From Ignavibacteria bacterium (GTDB lineage Bacteria; Bacteroidota; Ignavibacteria; UBA10030), in the NCBI GenBank assembly GCA_016873755.1, contig VGWB01000017.1:1-32893 (forward strand): a DNA stretch of 32,893 nt. The letters are read 5' to 3'. Below, one piece after another: positions 8,373 to 15,300 of this stretch; within the stretch, counting starts at the first letter, position 1; each line of letters starts with the position of its first letter. The position numbers and the translations under genes were made by a program. The notes under the pieces are model-generated. The model was not told the DNA's origin and made no database searches. It saw nothing but the letters and a program-made list of their open reading frames with translations.

Positions 8373-8702
8373 ATGTACACTTTCTTCGTCACGATCGAAA
8401 TTCTGATTAGCATCGTGCTGGTCATCGTGGTGCTCATGCAAGCGAGCAAGGGGGGCGGATTGGCGGGCACGTTGGGCACCAGTAACCTCGGCACGGTGTT
8501 CGGAGTTCGCCGCACGTCCGACTTCCTTACCAAGACAACGACGGTCCTGGCAACGGCGTTCCTGATCCTTGCGTTGTTCATCAATCTTGTGGTCTTGCCA
8601 AAAGGCGAAGGCACGCAGCAGAGCATCATTCAGTCGTCTCCGCAGCCGACGTCACTTCCCCCGGGCACTCAACCTGCGCAGACGCCCCCGACAGGTCGAT
8701 AA
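8373..8702 (+). CDS. secG: Preprotein translocase subunit SecG
   Basis: This 109-residue inner-membrane protein is the small SecG subunit of the SecYEG channel. Two transmembrane segments are visible (about residues 5-23 and 54-74), separated by the typical cytoplasmic loop with LMQASKGGGLAGTLG and the conserved FG followed by RRTSDFLTKTT. The C-terminal tail (about 76-109) is rich in Pro, Gln and Ser, a common variable extension. It has an AAGGAAG ribosome binding site and its own promoter, and is followed after 17 bases by tRNA-Lys, for which I find no separate promoter, so the two may be co-transcribed. Confidence 0.93.
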   Translation: MYTFFVTIEILISIVLVIVVLMQASKGGGLAGTLGTSNLGTVFGVRRTSDFLTKTTTVLATAFLILALFINLVVLPKGEGTQQSIIQSSPQPTSLPPGTQPAQTPPTGR

Positions 8703-8719
8703 GCGATGGGCAGTTGTTT

Positions 8720-8792
8720 GCACCCATGGCTCAATTGGTAGAGCAACTGACTCTTAATCAGTGGGTTCCAGGTTCGAGTCCTGGTGGGTGCA
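8720..8792 (+). tRNA. tRNA-Lys (anticodon CTT)
   Basis: A complete cloverleaf can be drawn: acceptor GCACCCA with TGGGTGC, D stem GCTC/GAGC, anticodon stem ACTGA/TCAGT with loop CTCTTAA (anticodon CTT), and T stem CCAGG/CCTGG with loop TTCGAGT. The discriminator is A and CCA is not encoded. It lies 17 bases after secG and is followed at once by a strong terminator. A 12-base copy of its 3' end recurs at 8912-8923. Confidence 0.96.
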
Positions 8793-8793
8793 C

Positions 8794-8835
8794 AAAAACA
8801 CAAGGGGTCCGCAACGCGGGCCCCGATGTGTTTTT
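8794..8835 (+). terminator. Intrinsic terminator after tRNA-Lys
   Basis: A long stem begins with AAAAACACA (8794-8802) pairing with TGTGTTTTT (8827-8835), and continues inside with GGGG (8804-8807) and CCCC (8821-8824) plus further GC pairs. The right arm ends in five T. It directly follows the tRNA and should end the secG-tRNA-Lys message. Confidence 0.85.
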
Positions 8836-9157
8836 GAGTATCAATGGAGGGTGAAGTTGTCCTGTCGGAGTCCAGCGAAGCGGGACGTAGACCCCGCCGC
8901 TGTTAGGCGGGGGTGGGTGCACACCTATGAGTTCCCGACAAAGAGTGTCGGGATCCGCAGAACAACAGACGAGTTAGCCAACAGGGCTGACTCGCATCAT
9001 TTTGGGACCTGCTGACAGGATAAGTCAGCTGCCCGTGTTCAGTTCCTTCCCCATTTCCCGATATCTTCGGTATCAGAACCTCTCATCTCAGATCGTCCAA
9101 TTGGTGGCATCAAAGCCGGTGACAATCGTAGGGAAAGGAGCTCATCGGAAGAGCCGA
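8836..9157. other. Hairpin-rich non-coding stretch downstream of tRNA-Lys
   Basis: No credible gene is seen here. Several hairpins follow one another: a GTCC/GGAC stem around 8872-8886, CCCCGCC/GGCGGGG (8892-8898 with 8906-8912), a CCCGACA/TGTCGGG pair near 8934-8952, GAGTTAGCC with GGGCTGACTC near 8972-8995, GCTGAC/GTCAGC near 9011-9029, and GATA/TATC near 9060-9073. The stretch carries a copy of the tRNA-Lys tail (8912-8923). It does not match the signatures I know for tmRNA, RNase P RNA, SRP RNA or common riboswitches. It could be an unrecognised structured RNA or a decayed tRNA-linked repeat. Confidence 0.4.
8892..8923 (+). repeat. GC hairpin abutting a 12-base copy of the tRNA-Lys 3' end
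   Basis: The hairpin CCCCGCC (8892-8898), loop of 7, GGCGGGG (8906-8912) runs directly into GGTGGGTGCACA (8912-8923), an exact copy of the last 10 bases of tRNA-Lys plus two flanking bases (8783-8794). The outer stem is the same as that of the hairpin in the tail of tRNA-Leu (12251-12284). Confidence 0.6.
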
Positions 9158-9188
9158 TTGACATTGAAGGAGGACTGTTTTACTTTGC
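9158..9188 (+). promoter_or_regulatory. Promoter before the 9243 gene
   Basis: TTGACA starts at 9158, and 20 bases after TTG lies TACTTTGC (9181-9188), matching the TAnnTT core. Transcription would start near 9195 and give a leader of about 48 bases to the ATG at 9243. Its presence supports the plus-strand reading of the next gene over the antisense frame. Confidence 0.6.
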
Positions 9189-9242
9189 TGCATAAGACAT
9201 CCATCCCTGGTTCAACGCGATCAAAGAGAGTAGATCTCCACC

Positions 9243-9842
9243 ATGCCTGACTTGACGAGACGAGAATTGCTGCGGCTCCTGGCGTCGGCCGTACCTTCGT
9301 TGACACTGTTGGCACAGGTGAAAGAAGACATTTTCCAGCAGGAGCGAATATGTCTTCACATCTACGATCCGAAACAGAGTATTCCGGATCCGCTGAAGGA
9401 ACGGCAACCGAGCCCGGGCCGACGCTCCCCGTCGAGAAAGTACTTTCACGCTGGCATCTCTGAGCTCATTCTGTGTACGTCTTCTGAGAGGCTCCTGAAT
9501 ATCTTCCAATACTTCTGGCCAGTATCGGGGCCGGAGTTTCGCCAACTGCAGGAATCTATCTCGGTACAATTCGAGAAACCCACTGTTTCGGACTCGGGAG
9601 CCATTGACCAACTCAAGAAATATCTCGGCGAACAACGATCTTCCCTGCAGCGTGAGGCCGCAAATGTAGCCGTCGTTTTCACCTACAATGACTACACTCG
9701 CTTTTTCACGCCGATCCTTGTCGATCTCTGCAAGACCGGTGAGGTCCACGAACTCTTGATTATTAAAGACCCGACGAAAGCCCCCTATCTGTGTGACCAT
9801 CCGTCGATCCAGAAAGGGTTCAGGAAGCCCCCACCAGGATAG
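9243..9842 (+). CDS. Unknown protein with Tat-like N-terminus
   Basis: I do not recognise this 199-residue protein. Its N-terminus, DLTRRELLRLLASAVPSLTL, has a twin-Arg pair followed by a hydrophobic stretch (about residues 11-24), which resembles a Tat signal or a signal anchor, so export is likely. The middle has a basic Pro/Ser/Arg-rich loop (about 50-66), and the C-terminal half alternates predicted strands and helices, including VAVVFTYNDYTRFFTPIL. A promoter at 9158-9188 precedes it and the PLP decarboxylase follows after 57 bases, probably in the same transcript. A long antisense frame (9180-9800) overlaps it; I prefer the plus strand because of the promoter, signal-like start and neighbour orientation. 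Confidence 0.6.
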   Translation: MPDLTRRELLRLLASAVPSLTLLAQVKEDIFQQERICLHIYDPKQSIPDPLKERQPSPGRRSPSRKYFHAGISELILCTSSERLLNIFQYFWPVSGPEFRQLQESISVQFEKPTVSDSGAIDQLKKYLGEQRSSLQREAANVAVVFTYNDYTRFFTPILVDLCKTGEVHELLIIKDPTKAPYLCDHPSIQKGFRKPPPG

Positions 9843-9899
9843 AGAGTTGTCGGTCGCCCGTCTTTCTGCGTTGTCACTTCAACATACAGAACAAACCTT

Positions 9900-11279
9900 A
9901 TGTCACCCGTACTGGAAAAGGATTCCCTGGATACCCTTCGCGTGATGCTGGAGATACTCGAGAGTGGGTTTGAGAAGCTGCCACCAGCAGCGATGGAATT
10001 CGCTGATACGAAGGCTATGGAAAGAGTGCTTATGCAGGTGGCTGAGCGTCTTCACGACAATTACCCGTATTTTCATCCTCTTTATGCGGGGCAAATGCTC
10101 AAACCACCACATCCAGTTGCACGCCTTGCCTACACGCTTGCGATGTGGATCAATCCCAACAACCACGCGCTTGATGGCGGTCGGGCCAGTTCAGTGATGG
10201 AAAGAGAAGCGGTGGCTGAGATCGCGAGCATGTTCGGCTGGGAGAAGCATCTTGGTCATCTTGCCGGAGGCGGCACAATGGCAAATCTTGAGGCCCTCTG
10301 GGTAGCCGGCAAGATGCATCCGAATACAACGATAGTCGCCTCAGAACAAGCACACTACACGCACAGACGGATCAGCGATGTGCTGGGGCTCCGATTTGAG
10401 GATATTCCATGCGACGGAAGCGGACGTCTCGACGTGGCAGCGCTCCAAAAGCGACTTGATCAAGGCGGCGTTGGCACTGTTGTGGCGACCATCGGCACGA
10501 CGGCGGTTGGTTCCGTTGACCCACTGCCTGAGCTGCTCTCGCTACGTGAGAGATACGGTTTTCGGCTGCACGCTGATGCTGCATACGGTGGGTACTTCGG
10601 TCTGGTGGACAACTTGAGGGCGGACACGCGTGCCATCTACGATCGACTTGGCGAGGTCGATTCCATCGTGGTTGACCCACACAAGCACGGTCTCCAACCG
10701 TACGGCTGCGGCTGCATACTCTTCCGCGACCCGAGCGTGGGTCAGTTCTACAAGCACGACTCCCCTTACACGTATTTCACTTCCGAAGAACTTCACCTAG
10801 GGGAAATCAGCCTTGAGTGCTCGCGGCCAGGAGCCGCCGCTGTGGGTCTCTGGGCGACGCAGAGGCTGTTTCCGCTTGAAAAAGGGGGCGCATTCGCACA
10901 AATGCTAGGGCGCTCACGGACTGCAGCTCTTGAATTCTACGACAAGATCCGTTCGGATGCGCGGTTCATCGCGGCGTTTCCTCCGGAGTTGGACATCGTG
11001 GTGTGGGCCCCGCGTGCCACAAGCGTGAGCGCTGCGTCACGAATGACTCGTCTCATCTTCGACGAGTGCGCACGCAATCAGCTGCATCTGGCCGTGGCGA
11101 AGTTGCCTATTGATTTCTTCGACGTGGACGTCGCGGAGATGAAGCGTGACCAAGATTCTGTGTCGTGTTTTCGTTCTGTGTTGATGAAGCCTGAACACCT
11201 TCAGTGGGTTGATCGTATCTGGGAGATCTTCGATCGATCTGCCAGCACTATTCTTGCAGGGCTATCCCGTTCACGATGA
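9900..11279 (+). CDS. PLP-dependent group II amino acid decarboxylase
   Basis: This 459-residue enzyme belongs to the group II pyridoxal-phosphate decarboxylases (glutamate, aromatic amino acid, diaminobutyrate and archaeal tyrosine/aspartate decarboxylase relatives). The internal-aldimine lysine is K262 in VDPHKHG, and HADAAYGG (from residue 224) supplies the Asp that contacts the pyridine nitrogen. GGGTMANLEAL, upstream, is the phosphate-binding loop. The full fold including the small C-terminal domain is present. Substrate cannot be decided from these motifs. It follows the Tat-like protein by 57 bases and seems to be the second gene of that unit. Product might be an amine or beta-alanine; both are inference. 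Confidence 0.87.
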   Translation: MSPVLEKDSLDTLRVMLEILESGFEKLPPAAMEFADTKAMERVLMQVAERLHDNYPYFHPLYAGQMLKPPHPVARLAYTLAMWINPNNHALDGGRASSVMEREAVAEIASMFGWEKHLGHLAGGGTMANLEALWVAGKMHPNTTIVASEQAHYTHRRISDVLGLRFEDIPCDGSGRLDVAALQKRLDQGGVGTVVATIGTTAVGSVDPLPELLSLRERYGFRLHADAAYGGYFGLVDNLRADTRAIYDRLGEVDSIVVDPHKHGLQPYGCGCILFRDPSVGQFYKHDSPYTYFTSEELHLGEISLECSRPGAAAVGLWATQRLFPLEKGGAFAQMLGRSRTAALEFYDKIRSDARFIAAFPPELDIVVWAPRATSVSAASRMTRLIFDECARNQLHLAVAKLPIDFFDVDVAEMKRDQDSVSCFRSVLMKPEHLQWVDRIWEIFDRSASTILAGLSRSR

Positions 11280-11360
11280 CTGACTAAACGATGCCCTGCG
11301 TGATTACTCGACATCCGCGCTTCGGAGCTATTCAGAGGAATCGTAGCCAAGCAGGAAACA

Positions 11361-11531
11361 GTGCGAGAGAACAGCTCGAAAGTCTTGAACCTCCTGAGTG
11401 AAAACACATTTCTTAAGCTCAGCGCGGTCTGCATTTTGGCAAACCTCGCAAAGGCCAAGAGCCCCAGAGCCAATAAGATGGCAAGGGAGTTCCTGGAGAA
11501 ATGGTATAACCCAAACCAACTGATTTCTTGA
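11361..11531 (+). CDS. Possible 56-codon gene or gene fragment (GTG start)
   Basis: From GTG at 11361 a frame of 56 codons reads a balanced helical sequence with VLNLLSENTFLKLSAVCILA and ending EFLEKWYNPNQLIS. The frame is open back to 11304 without an ATG, giving 76 codons, which suits a decayed or truncated gene as well as a small gene. I recognise no family. No clear ribosome binding site was seen. Confidence 0.3.
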   Translation: MRENSSKVLNLLSENTFLKLSAVCILANLAKAKSPRANKMAREFLEKWYNPNQLIS

Positions 11532-11546
11532 AAGGTGATTCAACAA

Positions 11547-11633
11547 ATGGGCATCAAGCCAACAACCAAGAAGGGTGTCTGCAACTATTACTCGAAAGAC
11601 ACGCTCTTGAAGATCAAAGCTGGTCTCAAATAG
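11547..11633 (+). CDS. Possible 28-codon small ORF
   Basis: ATG at 11547 opens 28 codons rich in Lys with GVCNYYSKDTLLKIKAGLK at the C-terminus. It follows the previous short frame by 15 bases; the sequence GAAAGGTGATT lies about 10 bases upstream as a possible ribosome binding site. It could be a small peptide or the in-frame tail of a disrupted gene. No family recognised. Confidence 0.22.
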   Translation: MGIKPTTKKGVCNYYSKDTLLKIKAGLK

Positions 11634-11720
11634 GGCCACCGGCGGGATCGACCGCGCACCTGGCAAAGACTCGCCACAGTGTAGCTACGCTCATACTCCG
11701 CGAGGTCAGGCAGAAGCTCC

Positions 11721-12098
11721 ATGATGAACTTGAGAGACCCGAAGCTCATCGCACTGCTGTTCAATGAGTGCATCAACAAACAGGACATCAAAGGCCTATC
11801 CGATCTGATGACTGAGGACCACGCGTTTATTGATCGGGAAGGAAAAGTACACGAGCCGAAATCTGCCATGGTAGATGGATGGCAGCGCTTTTTCGAGACT
11901 TTCCCCAAGTACAAAAACACATTCACGAGACTGGAATCACGAGGCAATGAAGTAACTATCCTCGGTCACGCATTCTGGTCTGAAAGTGAGCCGTACGATC
12001 CAGTGATCTGGACTGCACGCGTTGAACGCGATCATATTGCGGAATGGCGTGTGCATGTTGATTCGGAAGAGAATCGCAAGACCCTTGGTATCCTGTAG
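11721..12098 (+). CDS. NTF2-like (SnoaL-type) protein
   Basis: This 125-residue protein has the pattern of the NTF2-like/SnoaL cone fold: an N-terminal helix with LIALLFNECINKQDIKGLSDL, the strand EDHAFIDREGKV, a helix containing GWQRFFETFP, and C-terminal strands with VTILGHAFW and HIAEWRVHVD. Such proteins are small-molecule-binding folds, ranging from isomerases to polyketide cyclases and uncharacterised stress proteins; no catalytic residue set can be assigned. The start could be either of two adjacent ATG codons (11721 or 11724). It stands alone, with tRNA-Leu downstream. Confidence 0.72.
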   Translation: MMNLRDPKLIALLFNECINKQDIKGLSDLMTEDHAFIDREGKVHEPKSAMVDGWQRFFETFPKYKNTFTRLESRGNEVTILGHAFWSESEPYDPVIWTARVERDHIAEWRVHVDSEENRKTLGIL

Positions 12099-12101
12099 GC
12101 G

Positions 12102-12132
12102 TTGTTTTTCGGCCATTTTTTTGCTATTCTTT
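12102..12132 (+). promoter_or_regulatory. Promoter of tRNA-Leu
   Basis: TTG (12102-12104) is followed after exactly 20 bases by TATTCT (12125-12130). Initiation near 12138 would lie about 9 bases before the mature tRNA. The element begins a few bases after the stop of the NTF2-like gene. Confidence 0.6.
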
Positions 12133-12146
12133 CGCACAGTAACAGA

Positions 12147-12233
12147 GCCGAAGTGGCGGAATTGGTAGACGCGCTGGACTCAAAATCCAGTACGGCTCAA
12201 CACCGTGTGAGAGTTCGAGTCTCTCCTTCGGCA
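12147..12233 (+). tRNA. tRNA-Leu (anticodon CAA)
   Basis: Acceptor GCCGAAG pairs with CTTCGGC, the anticodon stem CTGGA/TCCAG holds loop CTCAAAA (anticodon CAA), a long variable arm typical of class II tRNAs follows, and the T stem GAGAG/CTCTC encloses TTCGAGT. The discriminator is A; CCA is not encoded. Its 3' half is copied immediately downstream (12235-12303). Confidence 0.96.
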
Positions 12234-12234
12234 C

Positions 12235-12303
12235 GTGTGAGAGTCCCCCCCCCCGCCCGACTGCCGTCGGGCAGGCGGGCGGGGAGTCTCTCCCTCGGTA
12301 CCA
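12235..12303 (+). repeat. Partial copy of the tRNA-Leu 3' half split by a GC hairpin
   Basis: GTGTGAGAGT (12235-12244) repeats 12205-12214 exactly, 30 bases downstream. The segment 12285-12302 repeats 12218-12234 apart from a few changes (CTCTCCCTCGGTACC against CTCTCCTTCGGCAC). Between them, where the tRNA has TCG of the T loop, sits a 40-base GC block with a hairpin (12251-12284): nine outer pairs CCCCGCCCG/CGGGCGGGG, an A-G mismatch, five pairs CTGCC/GGCAG and loop GTCG. A run of ten C (12245-12254) leads into it. Confidence 0.8.
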
Positions 12304-12382
12304 TTTGAAACCCGCCTCTGCGGTCTCATACCTTAGAAACGGAGGGTGTTGATGCTTCAAGGATACTAGTTTGGTAAATTGA

Positions 12383-15300
12383 ATGCTGCACGTATCCGTC
12401 AGAACACCCTTGCGTTTCCGTTCGCTCATAGCTCTCACGGTTGTCCTTTCACTTCAGCTGCCCGCGCAGCAGGCTCAGCTTCCCAGCCACAGCCCGTCGC
12501 GCAAATCGGCCCTGTTCCAACTGACGGCCTACGACACTCTGTACAAGCTTCCCCACGGGTTCATCCTGCCGAGCAGCGAGCTGGTTCTTCTTGATTCCAC
12601 AGAGGCGTTGCTGCGCGACAAGGACTATCAGGTTCAATACCGGGATGGAACACTGGTTCTCACTCCGTCGCTGCGTAGCAGGCTCGCGACAGACACACTT
12701 CACCACCTCATGTCGGTCTCGTACTATCCTTTGCCTCTCGGGCTCAGGCGTGAATATACCCTGCGCGAAGTCATTGCTCGAAAAGATTCCCAAGGTGTTG
12801 AGCGCCGGTTCGTGACTCCTTCCCCGCGACCGTTTTCCATTGATGACGTTATCGGTCCGGGTTTGCAGAAAAGTGGGACAATATTCCGCGGGTTCACTGT
12901 CGGCTCGAATCGGGACATGAGTCTCAACTCTGGTTTTCGGATGCAATTGTCCGGCATAATTGCCTCGGACATGAACCTTGTTGCAGCGCTTACCGACGAG
13001 AACTCGCCCATTCAGCCGGAGGGGACAACCACAACCCTGCAAGAGCTCGACAAGATCTTCGTGGAGCTGAGTGGATCGACGTACGCCGTGACGCTGGGCG
13101 ATTTCAACCTTCAACGCACGCAGAAACAGGGGGGCGAATTCGGGGGACTGCTTCGAAAGCTCCAGGGGGCGACGGGCTCCTTGAGATCCAAGAATCTGCT
13201 GGATGCGCAAACGGTGGGATCATTCTCGCTGACAGGTGCCACCGCGCGCGGGAAGTTCGCCACAAACCAGTTCCAGGGGATTGAAGGGAGCCAAGGCCCG
13301 TACCGGCTCTCCGGGCGGGAGGGGTCGGGTCGGCCGGTGATCATTGCCGGCACTGAGCGGGTGTATGTCAACGGTGAGGTAATGACGCGCGGTGAGACAC
13401 AGGACTATACGATCGACTACGCAAGCGGTGAGATTTTTTTCTCGCCACGCAGACTCATCACGAACGCTTCCCGCATCACCGTTGACTTTGAATATTCTGA
13501 TAGAAACTTCACACGCAATCTGGTCGGCGCGAGTGCAGACGGCTCGGCGCTGGGAGGTCGGATTCGGTTCAGCGCGATGCTTTTCCAGGAAGCCGATGAC
13601 CCCGACGCGCCCATCGAATTCACGTTCGACGATGCAACCCGCTCGTTGCTGAAGGAGAGCGGAACGGATCGACTGAGAGCTTCGCTCCCGGGTGAGCGCT
13701 ACGTCGGGCGAGATTCCTTGACTGGTGCGCCGAAAGGCCAATACGTTCGTCGTGACACGACGATCGGCGGTAGGCAGTTAACGGTCTTCGTCTTTGCCCC
13801 CGGAGATCCACAAGCCGCGTATGCGGTGACGTTTTCGTACGTCGACCGGGTTCCATCCGATTCGGCCGGTTACGTGCGGTCAGCAGTCGGGCGGTTTCAA
13901 TTCGCCGGAATCGGAAACGGCAACTACATGCCCGTGCAATTCATTCCGATCCCCGAGCTCCACAGGTTGTTCAGCGGGGCAGCGAGCGCAGACGTTATCT
14001 CGGACCTTGATCTTTCATTTGAGTATGCCCTGAGCACATTCGATCGCAACCGGCTCTCCACCCGCGACGATGACGATCAGCGAGGATCTGCCGTCAAGTT
14101 CTCTGCACAATACAACCCGAAACGGATTGCTATTGGCAATACGAACCTTGGCGAGCTGGATGCCAAGGTGTCGGGGCGCTATGTCCAGCGCCAATTCCTC
14201 CCTCTCGATCGAATTGACGAGATCGAGTTCAAGCGGAAGTGGGATCTTTCTGTTGCATCCAGGGCTGATGAGCTCATCCAGGAGGCCTCATTGACGTATC
14301 GTCCCCTCGCGGCGCTAAGCCTCGGCGGCAGCTATGGATTGATGGAGAGAACCGGGGGCTTCCGTTCTCGGCGGAAGATGCTTCAATCATCGCTCACGGA
14401 CTCCTCGCTTCCACGGGGGATTTACGAGATCGAGCATATTCAGAGCGCCAATGATGAGACCAGCGATGAATCGGAATGGCTTCGTCAGCGCGGGACTCTC
14501 GAATTCGACGTCTGGAGGCTGAGGCCCGGAATTCGGGTGGAAATGGAACAGCGGGAGCAACATCCGATGAACGGAGACTCTCTCTTCAGGGGTAGCTTCC
14601 GGCTCGTCGAGGTCTCTCCGCGGCTTGCGTTTGAGCCGGGCGGACCTCTTTCTGCGACGGCAGAGGCGCAGATCCGGACAGAAGACAGTGCTTCAGTTGG
14701 GAACCTGCGGCGGGCGTCGCGCTCGTTCACTCAGATCTACTCATGGTGGCTCCGGGACTGGCATTCTCTTTCCAGTACGTTATCCCTCAGCATCCGCAAA
14801 ACGCGATTCACGGATGAGTTCAGGACCCGGGGGAACGTGGACGTGAACTCGACTTTACTCCGTTTTCAGTCCCGGTATGCTCCTGGACGGAGGGCACTCG
14901 ACCTCGATGTCTTGTATGAGTTCTCCAACGAACGCTCTGCTCAACTCGAGCGTGTGTTCATCCGGGCGCCGAAGGGCACGGGCAACTACAAGTACCTGGG
15001 AGACCTCAACGGCAATACTATCGCCGATGAAGCGGAGTTCGAGCAGACTCGATTTGACGGCGACTATGTCGTTTTCTACCTCCCGGGAGACGAGCTTGTG
15101 CCGGTGGTCGATCTGAAGGCGGGATTCCGGGCTCGGTTTCGGCCGTCAACGCTCGTGCCCAAGCCGTCGTCCGTCCTCGAGCACCTCCTTGCAAGTTTGT
15201 CCACCGAAACCGTTGGACGAATCGACGAGAGAAGCACGGAATCCGAGTCGCGCCAGATCTACCTCCTCAATTTCGCTCGCTTCCAGAATCCGGCAACTAC

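Larger units (their letters stand above)
11280..11720. other. 440-base stretch with only small or decayed reading frames
   Basis: No full-length gene is visible between the decarboxylase and the NTF2-like gene. Two protein-like short frames lie in it (11361-11531 and 11547-11633). No clear promoter, terminator or repeat was found. The stretch may hold remnants of a lost gene. Confidence 0.45.

Noticed and set aside
8836-9000. Cobalamin riboswitch, tmRNA, RNase P RNA or SRP RNA
   Set aside because: None of the conserved boxes of these RNAs could be found, only generic hairpins.
9002-9250. 82-codon plus-strand frame before the Tat-like gene
   Set aside because: It spans the hairpins and the promoter at 9158-9188 and has no recognisable features.
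9180-9800. Minus-strand frame of 206 codons opposite the Tat-like protein gene
   Set aside because: The plus strand has a promoter, a signal-like N-terminus and a same-strand neighbour; the antisense frame has none of these and no motif.
12102-12308. 68-codon frame across tRNA-Leu
   Set aside because: It reads through the tRNA gene and its copied tail; a common artefact at tRNA genes.
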